Shown here: piece by piece, positions 18,298 through 29,611 of the stretch | Layout: each line of letters starts with the position of its first letter | Position numbering within the stretch: the stretch's first letter is position 1 | DNA from: Sphingobacteriales bacterium | Lineage (GTDB): Bacteria; Bacteroidota; Bacteroidia; Chitinophagales; UBA2359 | Assembly (NCBI GenBank): GCA_016711295.1 | Contig: JADJTE010000020.1 | Coordinates: 1-42,807 of the forward strand | DNA length: 42,807 nucleotides | Direction: 5' to 3' | Notes under the pieces: model-generated | The model's database searches: none | What the model saw: the letters and a program-made list of their open reading frames with translations, nothing else | Told to the model about the DNA's origin: nothing | Program-made: the position numbers and the translations under genes

Positions 18298-18443
18298 AAT
18301 ACAGATGATTTTTTTTAAATTTAACTGAAAACTAAAAACTGAAAACTAATCGGTAATGTAAGCCGCGAATTGCACGAATTTTCACTAAGAAAACTACCCA
18401 CTACCCACTAAAAACTAATATGCTATATTTGACGTAGGCTTGC

Positions 18444-18875
18444 TTATTGGGTTACATCGATGAGGTATTGCAGGGCTAATCGGTAGCCGTATAGCCCCAA
18501 ACCGCTGATAATTCCTCGCGCCACGGGCGAAATATAAGAATGATGCCGAAACTTTTCGCGGGCAAAAATGTTGGAGATATGTACTTCTATCACGGGGACA
18601 GGCAAGGCGGCTACGGCATCGCGCAGGGCAATGGAAGTATGTGTATAGCCGCCAGGATTGAATACAATGCCTTTCGTTGTTGGGGCAAAACCTATTTGGT
18701 GCAAATAATCTATCAATGCCCCCTCGTGGTTGCTTTGAAAATACGACAAGTGTAGATGCGGGAATATTTGCCGCAATTCGGTCAAATAATCGTCGAACGA
18801 GCGTTGCCCATACAAGGCGGTTTCGCGTTTGCCCAATAGATTCAAATTGGGACCGTTAATAATGTGCAGGTGCAT
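18444..18875 (-). CDS. aroQ: 3-Dehydroquinate dehydratase, type II
   Basis: AroQ catalyses the third step of the shikimate pathway. The start at 18875 gives HLHIINGPNLNLLGKRE, the invariant type II N-terminus, so an upstream in-frame methionine at 18950 was rejected. Further motifs are the active-site Tyr in TALYGQ, QSNHEGALIDYLH, VFNPGGYTHTSIALRDA, EVHISNIFAREKFRHHS and VARGIISGLGLYGY. The length of 143 residues is typical of the dodecameric type II enzyme. It is divergent to etfB, with 142 bp between the two starts. The gene is intact. Confidence 0.95.
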   Translation of the reverse strand: MHLHIINGPNLNLLGKRETALYGQRSFDDYLTELRQIFPHLHLSYFQSNHEGALIDYLHQIGFAPTTKGIVFNPGGYTHTSIALRDAVAALPVPVIEVHISNIFAREKFRHHSYISPVARGIISGLGLYGYRLALQYLIDVTQ

Positions 18876-18976
18876 AAGGCGGGCAAGATACGCCAAAAAA
18901 ACAGAACTGCCAACTGCGTTGAGATAAGACCTACAAAAAACCGGACTCAAAAATTAAAAATCCTATTTGAAATCAT

Positions 18977-18984
18977 TACCTTTG
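18977..18984 (+). promoter_or_regulatory. -7 box for etfB
   Basis: TACCTTTG is a full match to the Bacteroidota -7 consensus, 33 nt before the etfB ATG. A -33 TTG at the right distance is not evident. Confidence 0.5.
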
Positions 18985-19017
18985 CGGCAAATTTCAAAAA
19001 AACAATTGTTTACATTA

Positions 19018-19758
19018 ATGAAAATATTAGTTTGTATTTGTCAGACACCCGATACGACAGCAAAAATTGAATTTACGAATGCCAATACGCAATTCAATAC
19101 TTCTGGGGTGCAGTATATCCTCAATCCGACAGACGAGTGGTACGCCTTGGTGCGTGCGCTTGAACTGAAAGAGCAAAACGGCGGTAGTGTGACGGTCGTC
19201 ACCGTAGGCAAAGCCGATACTGAACAAAATATCCGAAAAGCCTTAGCGATTGGTGCTGATGATGCCGTACGCATTGATGCCAACCCCGATGACGCTTACG
19301 TAGTAGGAACGCATATTGCCGACTATGCCGCTGGAAAAGGCTATGATATTATTTTTACGGGCAAAGAAACCATCGACTATAACGGATTTAGCGTACCCGG
19401 CGTAGTTGCCGAACTGTTAGACCTACCCCAAGTATCGTTGGCTGCCCACCTCACTATGGACGGCAATACCGCTACCATTGACCGCGAAATTGAAGGCGGT
19501 ATCGAGCGCGTACAAGTGAGTACGCCGTTTTTAGTCAGCGCGCAAAAAGGCATGGCAGAACAGCGCATCGCCAGCATGAAAGGCATCATGTCGGCGCGTA
19601 CCAAACCCTTGCAGGTGGTAGCACCCAAAGACGTTAAACCCTTAGCTACCGTAGCCTATTACGAATTGCCCGCCAAACGCCAAACGGTCAAACTGATAGC
19701 TCCCGAACATGCCGCCGACTTGGTGCGCCTATTGCACGAAGAGGCTAAGGTAATTTAA
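19018..19758 (+). CDS. etfB: Electron transfer flavoprotein, beta subunit
   Basis: EtfB binds AMP/FAD-domain partners and shuttles electrons from acyl-CoA dehydrogenases to the quinone pool with EtfA. The product is 246 residues starting KILVCICQTPDTTAKIEF. Typical blocks follow: NPTDEWYALVRALELKE, VTVVTVGKA, RKALAIGADDAVRI, FTGKETIDYNGFSVPGVVAELL, and the signature segment DREIEGGIERVQVSTPFLVSAQKGMAEQRIASMKGIM. The ATG at 19018 was chosen over an upstream in-frame one at 18967, which overlaps the -7 box. It is paired with etfA 316 bp downstream and fits beta-oxidation with the thiolase at 3.5 kb. Confidence 0.93.
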   Translation: MKILVCICQTPDTTAKIEFTNANTQFNTSGVQYILNPTDEWYALVRALELKEQNGGSVTVVTVGKADTEQNIRKALAIGADDAVRIDANPDDAYVVGTHIADYAAGKGYDIIFTGKETIDYNGFSVPGVVAELLDLPQVSLAAHLTMDGNTATIDREIEGGIERVQVSTPFLVSAQKGMAEQRIASMKGIMSARTKPLQVVAPKDVKPLATVAYYELPAKRQTVKLIAPEHAADLVRLLHEEAKVI

Positions 19759-20074
19759 ATCAGTATAGACAACGTATAGCGGCAATAATACCTGCTACAA
19801 ACCTACACCATACTATTGCTCTGACAAAAAAATTAAGGTACTAATTTTTAATATAATTACTTGATATTCAGTTACTTACATTTTTAAAATGGTCTTAAAA
19901 ACTTTCCTGTTAGAACACTATAATAAAATATCCACAGCACCTAATTTAATTTTTTGCCCATAGTGCTATTCCGAACCTGCTACTAATAGCCGCCACCAAC
20001 AATTGTGCGCAAGCTATTAATATTGATATTTCGGACGGAATGGCTCACCACCAATCATTATTATAAAGCATAAC
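19759..20074. other. Intergenic gap between etfB and etfA
   Basis: This 316-bp AT-rich spacer is unusual because etfB and etfA are normally adjacent. I see no ORF, no convincing TAnnTTTG box and no repeat shared with the rest of the window. Confidence 0.4.
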
Positions 20075-21043
20075 ATGCCTACCTTAGTATATATAGACCA
20101 TCAAAACGGCACGCCCAAAAAATCTTCCTTAGAGGCTGCTACCTATGCCGCCCAAGCAGGAGGCAACGTCACCGCCTTAGTATTGGGCACTGCCGACCGT
20201 GCAGCCCTCGAAAGTTTGGGTGCCTATGGCGTAAGCCGCGTATGGACGGTATCAAAACCCGAATTTGACCAATTCGATGCCGCCGCATACGCCAAAGTCA
20301 TTGCCGAAGCAGCTACCGCCGCTGGTGCCGACCTCATCGTTTGCTCTCATAACAGCACGGGCAAAGCCTTTGCGCCGCGCTTATCCGCACGCCTCAAAGC
20401 GGGCTTGGTGACAGGTGCCATAGCACTGCCCCAGCAAGACGGAACTGCAATTACGGTGCGCAAGTCGGTTTTTTCGGGCAAAGCCTTTGCCGACTACCGA
20501 CTCGAAACACCCATCAAAATTATATCGGTCAATCCCAATTCGCTACAAGTAAGCAAAGGTAGCGGAACGGCTACCGTAGAAGAATTTGCTACGTCCGTAG
20601 GAACTGCCGATTTTAAAGTAAAGGTACTCGAAACCAAAAAGTTGAGCGAAAAAACACCGCTACCCGAAGCCGAATTAGTCGTATCGGCAGGGCGCGGCAT
20701 GAAAGGTCCCGAAAATTGGGGTTTGGTCGAAGATTTGGCGGCAGCACTCGGAGCTACCACAGCCTGCTCGCGTCCCGTAGCCGACGTGGGTTGGAGACCT
20801 CACCACGAACACGTAGGACAAACGGGTATCACTATTCGCCCAAACCTATATATTGCTATCGGTATATCTGGTGCTATCCAACACTTAGCGGGCGTAAACA
20901 ACAGCAAAGTAATTGTGGTTATCAATAAAGATGCCGAGGCTCCGTTTTTCAAAGTAGCCGATTATGGCATAATAGGCGATGCCTTTGACGTATTGCCCGC
21001 TATTACCGAAGCCGTTAAAAAGTTTAAAGCAGAACAACACTAA
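20075..21043 (+). CDS. etfA: Electron transfer flavoprotein, alpha subunit
   Basis: EtfA carries most of the FAD site of the ETF heterodimer. The product is 322 residues, the usual length. The C-terminal FAD-binding half is clear: VVSAGRGMKGPENWGLVEDLAAALGATTACSRPVADVGW, then VGQTGITIRPNLYIAIGISGAIQHLAG, and NKDAEAPFFKVADYGIIGDAFDVLP. The N-terminal half begins TLVYIDHQNGTPKKSSLEAATYA. The gene is intact and its partner etfB lies upstream on the same strand. Together they link acyl-CoA oxidation to the respiratory chain. Confidence 0.94.
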   Translation: MPTLVYIDHQNGTPKKSSLEAATYAAQAGGNVTALVLGTADRAALESLGAYGVSRVWTVSKPEFDQFDAAAYAKVIAEAATAAGADLIVCSHNSTGKAFAPRLSARLKAGLVTGAIALPQQDGTAITVRKSVFSGKAFADYRLETPIKIISVNPNSLQVSKGSGTATVEEFATSVGTADFKVKVLETKKLSEKTPLPEAELVVSAGRGMKGPENWGLVEDLAAALGATTACSRPVADVGWRPHHEHVGQTGITIRPNLYIAIGISGAIQHLAGVNNSKVIVVINKDAEAPFFKVADYGIIGDAFDVLPAITEAVKKFKAEQH

Positions 21044-21061
21044 TCCCATCTCTAAGGGCAG

Positions 21062-21098
21062 GGCAGCAAAGACGCGATAGATATACCGCCTTGCTGCC
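21062..21098 (+). terminator. Weak hairpin after etfA
   Basis: GGCAGCAA (21062-21069) pairs perfectly with TTGCTGCC (21091-21098), 19 nt after the etfA stop. There is no U-tract, so this is only a possible terminator. Confidence 0.3.
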
Positions 21099-21136
21099 TT
21101 GCTATTATTGCATCGTTAAGGCGTAATTTATTTGCC

Positions 21137-21691
21137 ATGGAACACAAAGTAGAACTCGAAATTATAGCACTTTCGCACAGCATCACCCAGACTAACTCGT
21201 ATGCCGTTGTGTTGGGCGAGCGCAAGGGCAATCGGCGTATGCCTATTATTATCGGACCATTCGAGGCGCAGGCTATTGCCGCTGCCTTGGAGCGTATGCA
21301 GCCCGCCCGCCCGCTTACCCACGACCTATTGCGCAATTTGTGTTTCGAGTTTAGCGTCGAACTCAAAGAAGTAGTGATTAGCAACCTCGTCGAAGGCGTA
21401 TTTCATGCCACCCTTATTTGCGAACGCTTGGGCGAAATTTCACATATCGACGCGCGTACCTCCGATGCTATTGCACTCGCCGCACGATTTGAATGTCCAA
21501 TTTATGTGTATGATTTTATTATCGAACAAGTGGGTATCGAAATGGAAGAGAAAAGTCATACCCCCAATCATAGCAGCGAATATACGCGCACTTCGATAGA
21601 AAAACTGAACGAAATGCTGATGCAAGCCATAGATAAAGAGGATTACGAAAGTGCCGCTCGCATTAGAGACGAAATCAATAAACGCTCCTAA
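21137..21691 (+). CDS. Bifunctional nuclease family protein (BFN/DUF151) with UvrB/C-like tail
   Basis: The product is 184 residues. The BFN/DUF151 domain covers about residues 1-135 (YAVVLGERKGNRRMPIIIGPFEAQAIA, then LLRNLCFEF, and the family signature IDARTSDAIALAARF). The C-terminal ~35 residues (EKLNEMLMQAIDKEDYESAARIRDEINKR) match the UVR helical hairpin of UvrB/UvrC and McsA, an addition common in Bacteroidota members. Nuclease activity has been shown for plant relatives; the bacterial role is unsettled. It lies 93 bp after etfA and may be co-transcribed. It is convergent with the next gene through a shared terminator hairpin. Confidence 0.88.
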   Translation: MEHKVELEIIALSHSITQTNSYAVVLGERKGNRRMPIIIGPFEAQAIAAALERMQPARPLTHDLLRNLCFEFSVELKEVVISNLVEGVFHATLICERLGEISHIDARTSDAIALAARFECPIYVYDFIIEQVGIEMEEKSHTPNHSSEYTRTSIEKLNEMLMQAIDKEDYESAARIRDEINKRS

Positions 21692-21702
21692 TATTGACAC
21701 TA

Positions 21703-21740
21703 AACAAGCAGCGGTTGTACTACAACGACCACTGCTTGTT
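21703..21740. terminator. Bidirectional terminator hairpin
   Basis: AACAAGCAG (21703-21711) pairs with CTGCTTGTT (21732-21740), with further internal pairing (GGT/ACC, TTGT/ACAA). It lies between the convergent BFN-family and TlpA-like genes. Confidence 0.65.
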
Positions 21741-21764
21741 ATTGAATGAATACAGAAACGAATA

Positions 21765-23208
21765 TTACTTGGCTTCTGCTAAGGATTTGAGCATATCAAA
21801 GGTGCGCGGGTCACTGGGGCGACGCGCGTGGCTATTGGCAATTTTTCCATCTTTGCCAATCACCAAATATTTAGGAATGCCTGTTACGTGGTATTTGTTT
21901 TGTATGCCCGATGTACCTGCCAATAAGTGTAGCCCTGGCAGTTGTTTTTCGGCAACCATTTTTCTCCAAGCGTCTAAGTTGCTGTCTGTTGATATATAGA
22001 CAAATTCGATGGGTTGCCCTGCTAATTTCTTTTTTAGCTCAATGGAATGGGGCAATTGTTGTTTGCACGGACCGCACCAAGTAGCCCAAAAATCGAGATA
22101 AACTACTTTGCCTTTCAAACTGCTGAGTGATACTTCTTTGCCGTCAATTGAGTTTAGTTTGTAATCAGGAGCTATTTGCCCTGCTTCTAAGTGTTTGAGT
22201 TGTTCAAACACGTTTTGCAATACTTGGGAATACTCTACGCGCTTATTGCTTTTGATAAATTCTTCCAATTTGGGTTTCACCAACTCTACTCGCCCGTGCA
22301 TCATGCCCTCCAAGATAGCTTTGCAGGTAGCAAATTGTAGGGCTTCGCCTTGCAAGTATTTTTTGGCAAACTCATAGCGGTCGGCATACATTTTTTCATA
22401 ATCATAATCTTTGGTGGCGTTAATGACCTCTAAGGCAAATCGTTCGTTGATAAATTTGTCGACAAAATCGGTATATGCTTTGATAAAAATGCTGCCATCA
22501 TTAGCTATTACTGTTTCGTTGAGGAACGAAAAGTAGTTGTTATCTACATTATACGTATTGCGGTTGTTAAATCGAGCGTTCATTTGCGGGTAATCGAGCA
22601 GGGCGGCTGCCCAAGGATAATCGATATTGGCAAATATGAGATTGTCGAGGGCGGGCGTGGCTCCTGTCGTCTTTTTTTTGAGGTCGGCGAAATAATCGCG
22701 TTGTATTTTGCGCAAACTGTCGGTAAAATTTCGGTATTGAGGTGCATTTAGGTCTTTTACCTTGTCATAAGGGTTATAGGCTGCTGCGCCTGTCGGAAAA
22801 CGAGTGTTTTGGGCAGATAGTATTTTATTATTAGCCGCGCCTCTGCCATTCACCTGCAAATTATCGATATTTTTGCCGTTGAGCGTGAAATGGAAGGCAA
22901 CGCTGTCGGCGGGTTCGATAAAAATGGGATATTGCAAACCATTAGAAAACAGCAGTGTTGCGGGTATAATTGACCGGCAATTGGAACGCGATTTTGAACG
23001 ACCCATCGGCTTGTATGGGCGCGTCGAATCGGAAAGGCTGATTGACAAACGGATTGGCAAATACGAGTACAGACGCGGTATGATTACCATTCAAACCGTT
23101 TGCGATGCCTTGTACGACTGTTCGCGGGGGTGGGGGTGCTTGCGCCGATAATGCGATAGAATAGCCTGCTACAGAAAGGCTGAAAAGAAGATGGGATAAT
23201 AATTTCAT
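21765..23208 (-). CDS. TlpA-like thioredoxin-fold protein (one frameshift)
   Basis: The start at 23208 gives a signal peptide (KLLSHLLFSLSVAGYSIALSA, cut before QA). The N-terminal region is a DUF4369-like beta domain and the middle is helical. The C-terminal ~140 residues are a TlpA/ResA thioredoxin fold with APDYKLNSIDGKEVSL, the redox site FWATWCGPCKQ, and the cis-Pro segment GIPKYLVIG. The frame breaks near 22967: dropping one A restores NYPATLLFSNGLQYPIF. The corrected length is 480 residues. Proteins of this layout are abundant in the Bacteroidota periplasm and reduce disulfides, for example in cytochrome maturation or in exported proteins. The specific partner is unknown. Confidence 0.88.
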
Positions 23209-23435
23209 GTCCTATGAGATAGACGTGTGGGGATTATTGCCTATGTATTTCGACATAAGACAATTGGCGAGATAAATAGTTTAAATGTCCGATTTTGCTT
23301 AGAAAACTTGATGAGCGCACAAAAATACGACAAAAAGGCTGTGCTTTCTATATTAGGTATAGTATTTGTGCAAAGTAAAACGACTGATTTCGCCTCTTTT
23401 GACCGACAAGTAACCATAATAATAGAAAAATGTGC

Positions 23436-23443
23436 TAACTTTG
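23436..23443 (+). promoter_or_regulatory. -7 box for the secreted metalloprotease gene
   Basis: TAACTTTG matches TAnnTTTG, 60 nt before the start at 23504. No TTG lies at the usual -33 spacing. Confidence 0.45.
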
Positions 23444-23503
23444 CCCCTTAAAAATTAGGTCTATTGTTGCGATAATTTACCAAAACAAACAATTACCACT
23501 TTT

Positions 23504-26500
23504 ATGCCCCTATTTTACTTGCCAAAAAGTCATTTTTTGTCAAATTTATTGCTTTTTTGCTGGACAATTTGCTCACCTTTCCTTATTCTCGCCCAACCCG
23601 ATGTTCCTATTGCTCTTGAAGTAAATCAATTGCGCCAAGATATTGCCCGCGCTCCCCAATTGCGCGACCTAAGTACGGCATCTGCTGTGCCAATTGTCTC
23701 ATTACCGCTGCCCAACGGCGGTGCAGCGCGGTATCGCGTCTATGAATCGCCCGTATTAGACGAGGCAATGTCGGCGCAATATCCCGATATCAAAACATAC
23801 GCCCTGCGCGGCATTGACGACCCTACTGCTACGGGGCGTTTTGCCTTGACCTCAGAAGGTTTTGACGCGCTCATTCTGACCGAAAAAGGCAATATTTTTA
23901 TCCGTTGTTTGCCCGGATTAGCTACTGCGCACCCCGCAGATAATCATTTGCAACACCCGATTCTGACCGCTACCAATGCTACTACGAACACCAATTGCCC
24001 GCCGACAACGAAATTTCGGCGTGTAGTGCTTGGCTCGACCCACACATATATGACCCCGAAGATGGTCTGCGCGAAGGTTCATGCGGCGATAACGGCATTT
24101 TTGGCAAAAATTACCGCTTAGTAGTATCGACTACGGGCGAATTTACAGCCCAACACGGCGGCACACTATCATCTGCGGTGAGCTATATTACAACGGTAGT
24201 CAATGCCCTAAATGCTATCTATGAGCGCGATTTGGGCGTTCATCTCGATTTGGTGACAGCTAACGGTTTGATTTACACCTCATCAGCAAGCGACCCCTAT
24301 ACGCCTACTGCCAGCGCAAACAACCTGCTCACCCAAGCACAGACTACTATTTCGGGCTTAGTGTCAAGTGGCAATTACGATTTGGGCGTAGTATTTCATT
24401 ATGGCGGCACAGGCGGCGGCGGCGGTGTGGCAAATATCGGTGCGGTATGCCAAAACTCGATTAAAGCAGGCGCGTGGTGTTCTGAAAATAATAATTATAA
24501 CCAATGGCTCAAATTGGTGATGCACGAAATAGGACACCAATTTGGTGCTACACACTCTTTTTATGGCAACGAGGAGCAGTTGTAGCAACCGCACAGCATC
24601 GAGTGCGTGCAGGCGGGCAGCGGTACAACTATCATGGGCTATTCGGGCAGTTGTGGTTCGCAAAATATAGGTAGCTTTGAAGGCGATACCTATTTTAATG
24701 CCCTCAATTTGCAACAGATGGTGACGTATATCGATAATACGGCTACTTGCCATACTATTGATAACTACGGCAATTCAGCACCTGATATAAATGCCAATCC
24801 TACTGGTTCAAACTATATTATTCCTACGGGTACGCCTTTTTATTTGACGGCTTTTGGCAGCGATACCAATGCCGACCCCCTGACCTATTGTTGGGAACAA
24901 AGCGATACGGACAATACTACAGGCAGCGCACCCAACAGCGCGGCTACCAGCACAACGGCTCCGCTATTCCGTTCTTTTTTGCCCAGCACTAACCCCACGC
25001 GCCTATTCCCACAATTGACCGATATTTTGAATAACACGCAAACAATGGGCGAAATATTGCCACAAGTAGCGCGACTACTCAATTTTAAGGTCATTGCACG
25101 CGACAACCACTCGGGCAGCGGCGGTATCGACTGCGACGCTACATCGGTACAAGTAGTCAATACGGGTTCGGCTTTTGCCATTACAACCCAAAATTCAGCG
25201 ACCACTTGGTCGGCAGGCACCAATGCTACCGTCACTTGGAATACGGCAAATACTATGTCATCGCCTATTTCTTGTGCTAACGTCAAAATTTCTCTTTCTA
25301 CCGATGGCGGGCTTACTTTTCCCTATACCTTAGTGCCCAATACGCCCAATGATGGGCGCGAAACCTTTATCGTGCCCTCTTATGCTACTGGTTCGGGGCG
25401 GGTCAAGGTGGAGGCGGTAGGCAATATCTTTTCGACATCAACAACAGCAATATTACCATTACCGCGCCTTGTACAGCAGAGGCAAGCAGCATATCTCCGA
25501 GCATCAATGTATCGGGCAATGCAGGCGCGGCGGGCTTAGACCTCAATTTAGCACCTCAATACGGTACGGCGGTCACGAGCTTTACTGGAACCATTGCCAG
25601 CACCGACCCGACCATGAGCGTGACATTCAAAAATACGAGCGGCAACTGCCAAACGGCAGGCAATACGCCTCGCCATAAAACAGTATCGTTTAGCGTCAAT
25701 GTATCGGGCAATTATACCTTTACGTTCAATTCGAGCGGCAGCGGAGGTTTGACTAATAAAATGATGAACCTATACCAAACCGCATTCAGTACTACTAATA
25801 CTTGCAGCAATTGGCTCAACTCTAACGGCACATATAATGGTTCATCGGTATCGCTATCCAGCACCATGACCCATACCTTGTATAGCGGTACTACTTATAT
25901 ATTGGTCGTATCGGGATTAAATTCGAGTAATGTAGGCAATTATACCGTCAATATAACTCCGCCTGTGGGCGCGGCGGTCTATACGGGCGGCACACCCGCG
26001 CCTTCTGCGGCATACAGCTATACCTATATCGCTGTTAATTCGGCTAATAATATTGCTTTGGTCAATGCGAGTTCTAACCTGACCACTTTGGGCACAGGTA
26101 CTTATTATGTGTATGGATTGTCGTATTTGACCGCTGCACTTAGCAACCCCAATTCCTTGGTAGGTATGTCGCTAACTACTTTGCAAAACAATATTGCAAG
26201 TGGCAGCCTCTGCGCCGATTTGAGTAGCAATTTTGTCAATGTTACTATCGTTTCGACTTGCCCACTGACGGCAAGTTTTGTGCATACCTTAGACCAAACC
26301 GAATACGATTTCAACGCATCGAGCAGTGTAGGCGCAACGAGCTATGCTTGGAACTTTGGCGACGGGCTGACCGGTACGGGTGCTACACCCAGCCATACCT
26401 ATACCGCCAGCGGCACCTATAACGTAACACTCACTATAACAGGTGCCTGTGGCAGCACGTCTACTGTCCAAACCATCAATTTTAACTGCCCTGCCGATGC

Positions 26501-28083
26501 CGCCTTTACCTATACCGCCAACGGACCCGCTCACTCGTTCAACGCACAAAATAGCCTATACGCCCCGAGTTATACTTGGAATTTTGGCGATGGCACAACG
26601 GGTACGGGCATAATTACTAATCATACCTACGACACCCAAGGCACTATGACGTAACACTTATTACGGGTAGCACTTGCGGCGCAAAAACCGAGACCCAAGT
26701 TATTACTTACAATTGCCCTTTATCGGCATTGTTTACGTATAATAATACAGGAACAAGCTATACCTTTAATGCCGCCAACAGCACAGGCGACCCTACGAGT
26801 TATAGCTGGAATTTCGGAGACGGTACAACGGGCACAGGCATCAGCCCTGCGCATACTTATGCTGCATCGGGCAATTATACGGTTGTACTTACAATATACA
26901 GTGCCTGCGGCTCGGCAAGTACGCAACAGACATTAGGCGTGGCTTGCGCTTTGAGTGCGTCATTTAATTATAGCAATACTACTTCGGGCGTTTATACGTT
27001 CAACGCCTCGAACAGCATAGGCGCGTCTTCATATAGTTGGAGCTTTGGCGATGGAAATACAGCTACCGGCGTTTTGCCCACACATACCTATACCGCAAGC
27101 GGCACCTATACCGTTGTGCTGACCATATCGGGCGGCTGCGGCACTACGTCTACCCAACAAACCCTGACCTTCAATTGCCCGAACTTATCGCCCGATTTCT
27201 ATTATACCATCGATGCGGGAAGGCATAACTTCGGCGTAAGCGGCGTACAGAATGGAGTGAGCTATTCGTGGAGCATGGGCAACGATTCGCCCGTGCAGAA
27301 CGGCACAACGGCGAGCTATACCTATACCAACGAAGGCAATTATGCCGTATGCTTGGGGGCAATTAATACCTGCGATGCCGCTACATATTGCGATACGATG
27401 CGCATCGTGCGGCTACAAATAAAAGCCTATTTAGAAGGGGCATATAGTACCGCCTTGCAAGAAATGAACACAAACTTACTGAACAATAGCTTGCTGCCCA
27501 ACAACCAACCCTACAACGCCGCACCATTTGGCTATGGCGGAGCAGAAACTATGGCTATGAATAGCACGATACGCAATATAGCCACCGACTGGGTATTGGT
27601 AGAGGTTTATGACACAACGGGCAATATGATAGAACGCCAAGCAGGAATTATAACCAAATATGGCGACATTAGAAAGTCTGACGGCTCGGTCAATGGCTTG
27701 TTATTTTATCAATTACAGAACCAACGGAGCTACCGCGTCGCCGTCCGACACCGCAATCACCTGCCTATTGTGACGCAAAACGCTATAATCGTAAATAACA
27801 ACCTTATTACTTGCGATTTTAGCAATAGCAGCCTAACCCCTGTCACAGAAGGGACGCAAAAAGATTTATTGGCAAATATTATGGGTATGTGTGCGGGCGA
27901 CACCAATGCCGATGGCGTAATTAATTTTGCCGATGCCAATAGGGTAATTACCGCCATTGGCAGCGGCGCAGCCTACAATATCATATAGCCGATACCGACC
28001 TAAGCGGAGATTGTAACGCTGCTGACTTCGGCATTAATTCGCCCAACACAGGCAGGCTCTGCGATTGGCTGCTGCGCTATTAA
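23504..28083 (+). CDS. Secreted reprolysin-like metalloprotease with PKD repeats and dockerin-like tail (about six indels)
   Basis: The reconstructed product is ~1527 residues with an N-terminal signal peptide ending near LILAQP. In order it has a propeptide-like region and a metzincin catalytic domain with HEIGHQFGATH (near 24523) and a downstream TIMGYSG Met-turn. An Ig-like/PPC-like stretch follows, then five PKD repeats (YAWNFGDG, YTWNFGDG, YSWNFGDG, YSWSFGDG and a degenerate YSWSMGN). A LEGAY...LLPNNQPYN module comes next, and last a Ca-binding dockerin-like pair (GDTNADGVINFADANRV, then DTDLSGDCNAADFG). Frame breaks lie near 24000, 24577/24611 (compensating, flanking an in-frame TAG), 25431, 26650 and 27985. 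All are consistent with single-base errors. It is probably a surface or extracellular protease; no canonical T9SS sorting domain is visible at the end. Confidence 0.82.
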
Positions 28084-28218
28084 AGCCACCACACCTATTT
28101 TCCCAAGTAGAAAACGGGAGAGGAGGAAGAGGAAAGCAAAACAAACAAAGCACCTCGTGCTTGGGGTGCAAAACAAGGTTTGGCACCGAGATGAACCGCG
28201 CAAAGATAGAACTCAAAA

Positions 28219-29544
28219 GTGCAAAAAATATCAAAATATACAAAGCGTATTCCCATTGCAATAAATTGTAAATATAAAAAATATACTTTATTTTTATTTG
28301 CGAACATTCTCTTGTGTTGGGGCTGCGCTCGCGAGCAGGGCTGTACCGACCCTTCGGCACTTAATTTTAACCCCGATGCCGAAGGTAACGACGGTAGTTG
28401 CGTGTATCAACTCGCCGAGCTACCTACGACTTATGCGTTTAGCCGCTACCAAAGCTCGTCGGTGAACAAAAAGCAGGAAACTGTTGCCCAATTGCGCATT
28501 GCCGATTTGTATGCCCTTCTTAGGCAATTGGGCGAGCCAGGGGCTACTGCCGATATAGCAGCTACACTCGTTGCCCGCTATACAAAGGCCGACGACCAAG
28601 CCATAGTCTTGACCACAGGAACTTATGCGCCACTACAAGACACCTATAACGACATAGCAAGTGGCGTAGTATTGCGCAGCCGGATTATCAATACCTACGG
28701 AGCGGATAGCCTTATATCGGCTTGGCTCGATACGATAGCTATTCGCGCCCAATTGCCACAATACATTGCTACGCCTGCCGTTTATACGCTTGACAACGGC
28801 ATAGACCTCGCCGAGTGGATTTACCAAACCCTTCGCGGAGCGGTCTTGTATGCCCAAGGCACCAGCCGACTCAAGGCGCTGAATAATGCCAATAATACCG
28901 AGTTAGTGAGCGGCACCAACTATACAGCGATGGAGCAACAATGGGACGGCATAGCGGGTTTGTTTGGCTTGGCTATCGACGACGCTCAACACAATCCCAA
29001 CCAAGCATTTTTTGATGCGGATAATAGCGGCAGCATCGATTACGATACCGAATATGCCTATTCGTGGGCGCAAGATGCCCTTGTGCGCAGTGCCGCCGTG
29101 CCTGATACCGATTTTCGCACTTTGCTCGAAGCCAAACTAATCGAAGGTAGGGCTGCTATAACGGGCAGAAACGATACCCTCCGTATAGAGGCGAAAGATG
29201 AAATATTGCGCTTGTGGGAGCAGTTGGCGGCTGCTAACGCTATACATTGCGCCAATAATTTGTTGGCATTATTGCCCAATAGCAGCGGCGCGGGCGACCC
29301 TAACCTGCCATTTCTCAACAAGGCTTGGGCAGCCTTGCGCGGCAGTATCGAAACATTGCGCTATAAAAACGGGCACGCCCTAAGCGGCGAAATGGATACG
29401 CTATTGGCACTTGTAGGTAATATGCCGCCCCACGCAGCTACGGGCACGCCCGAAAATGTCGCTGCCCAAACCCAAATAGCCGAGTTAAAACAGCGTATCG
29501 GCAATGCCTATTCGTTTAGCGCGGTACAGTTGCAAAACTGGTAG
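28219..29544 (+). CDS. DUF4856-like lipoprotein
   Basis: The product is ~441 residues from a GTG at 28219. There is no in-frame ATG before the lipobox, so the start is uncertain. A hydrophobic stretch YTLFLFANILLCWGC ends in a lipobox Cys. It is followed by the widespread GCTDPSALNFNPDA...GSC motif. The main body begins TYAFSRYQSSSVNKKQETVAQLRIADLY, like DUF4856 proteins, which resemble imelysin (M75) substrate-binding proteins. The segment FFDADNSGSIDYDTEYAY resembles an EF-hand-like loop. The family is often linked to iron or haem uptake, but nothing here proves that. It follows the metalloprotease by 135 bp. Confidence 0.65.
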   Translation: MQKISKYTKRIPIAINCKYKKYTLFLFANILLCWGCAREQGCTDPSALNFNPDAEGNDGSCVYQLAELPTTYAFSRYQSSSVNKKQETVAQLRIADLYALLRQLGEPGATADIAATLVARYTKADDQAIVLTTGTYAPLQDTYNDIASGVVLRSRIINTYGADSLISAWLDTIAIRAQLPQYIATPAVYTLDNGIDLAEWIYQTLRGAVLYAQGTSRLKALNNANNTELVSGTNYTAMEQQWDGIAGLFGLAIDDAQHNPNQAFFDADNSGSIDYDTEYAYSWAQDALVRSAAVPDTDFRTLLEAKLIEGRAAITGRNDTLRIEAKDEILRLWEQLAAANAIHCANNLLALLPNSSGAGDPNLPFLNKAWAALRGSIETLRYKNGHALSGEMDTLLALVGNMPPHAATGTPENVAAQTQIAELKQRIGNAYSFSAVQLQNW

Positions 29545-29611
29545 TTACCTTTTAGATTCAGGATTAAAGGAAACTAAGTACTGAAAACTTCGCAGAGCTT
29601 TGTTTTTGCTC

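Noticed and set aside
23227..23451. A 74-codon frame between the TlpA-like gene and the metalloprotease
   Set aside because: It lies across the promoter region, has no recognisable motif and low-complexity intergenic composition, and overlaps the -7 box at 23436.
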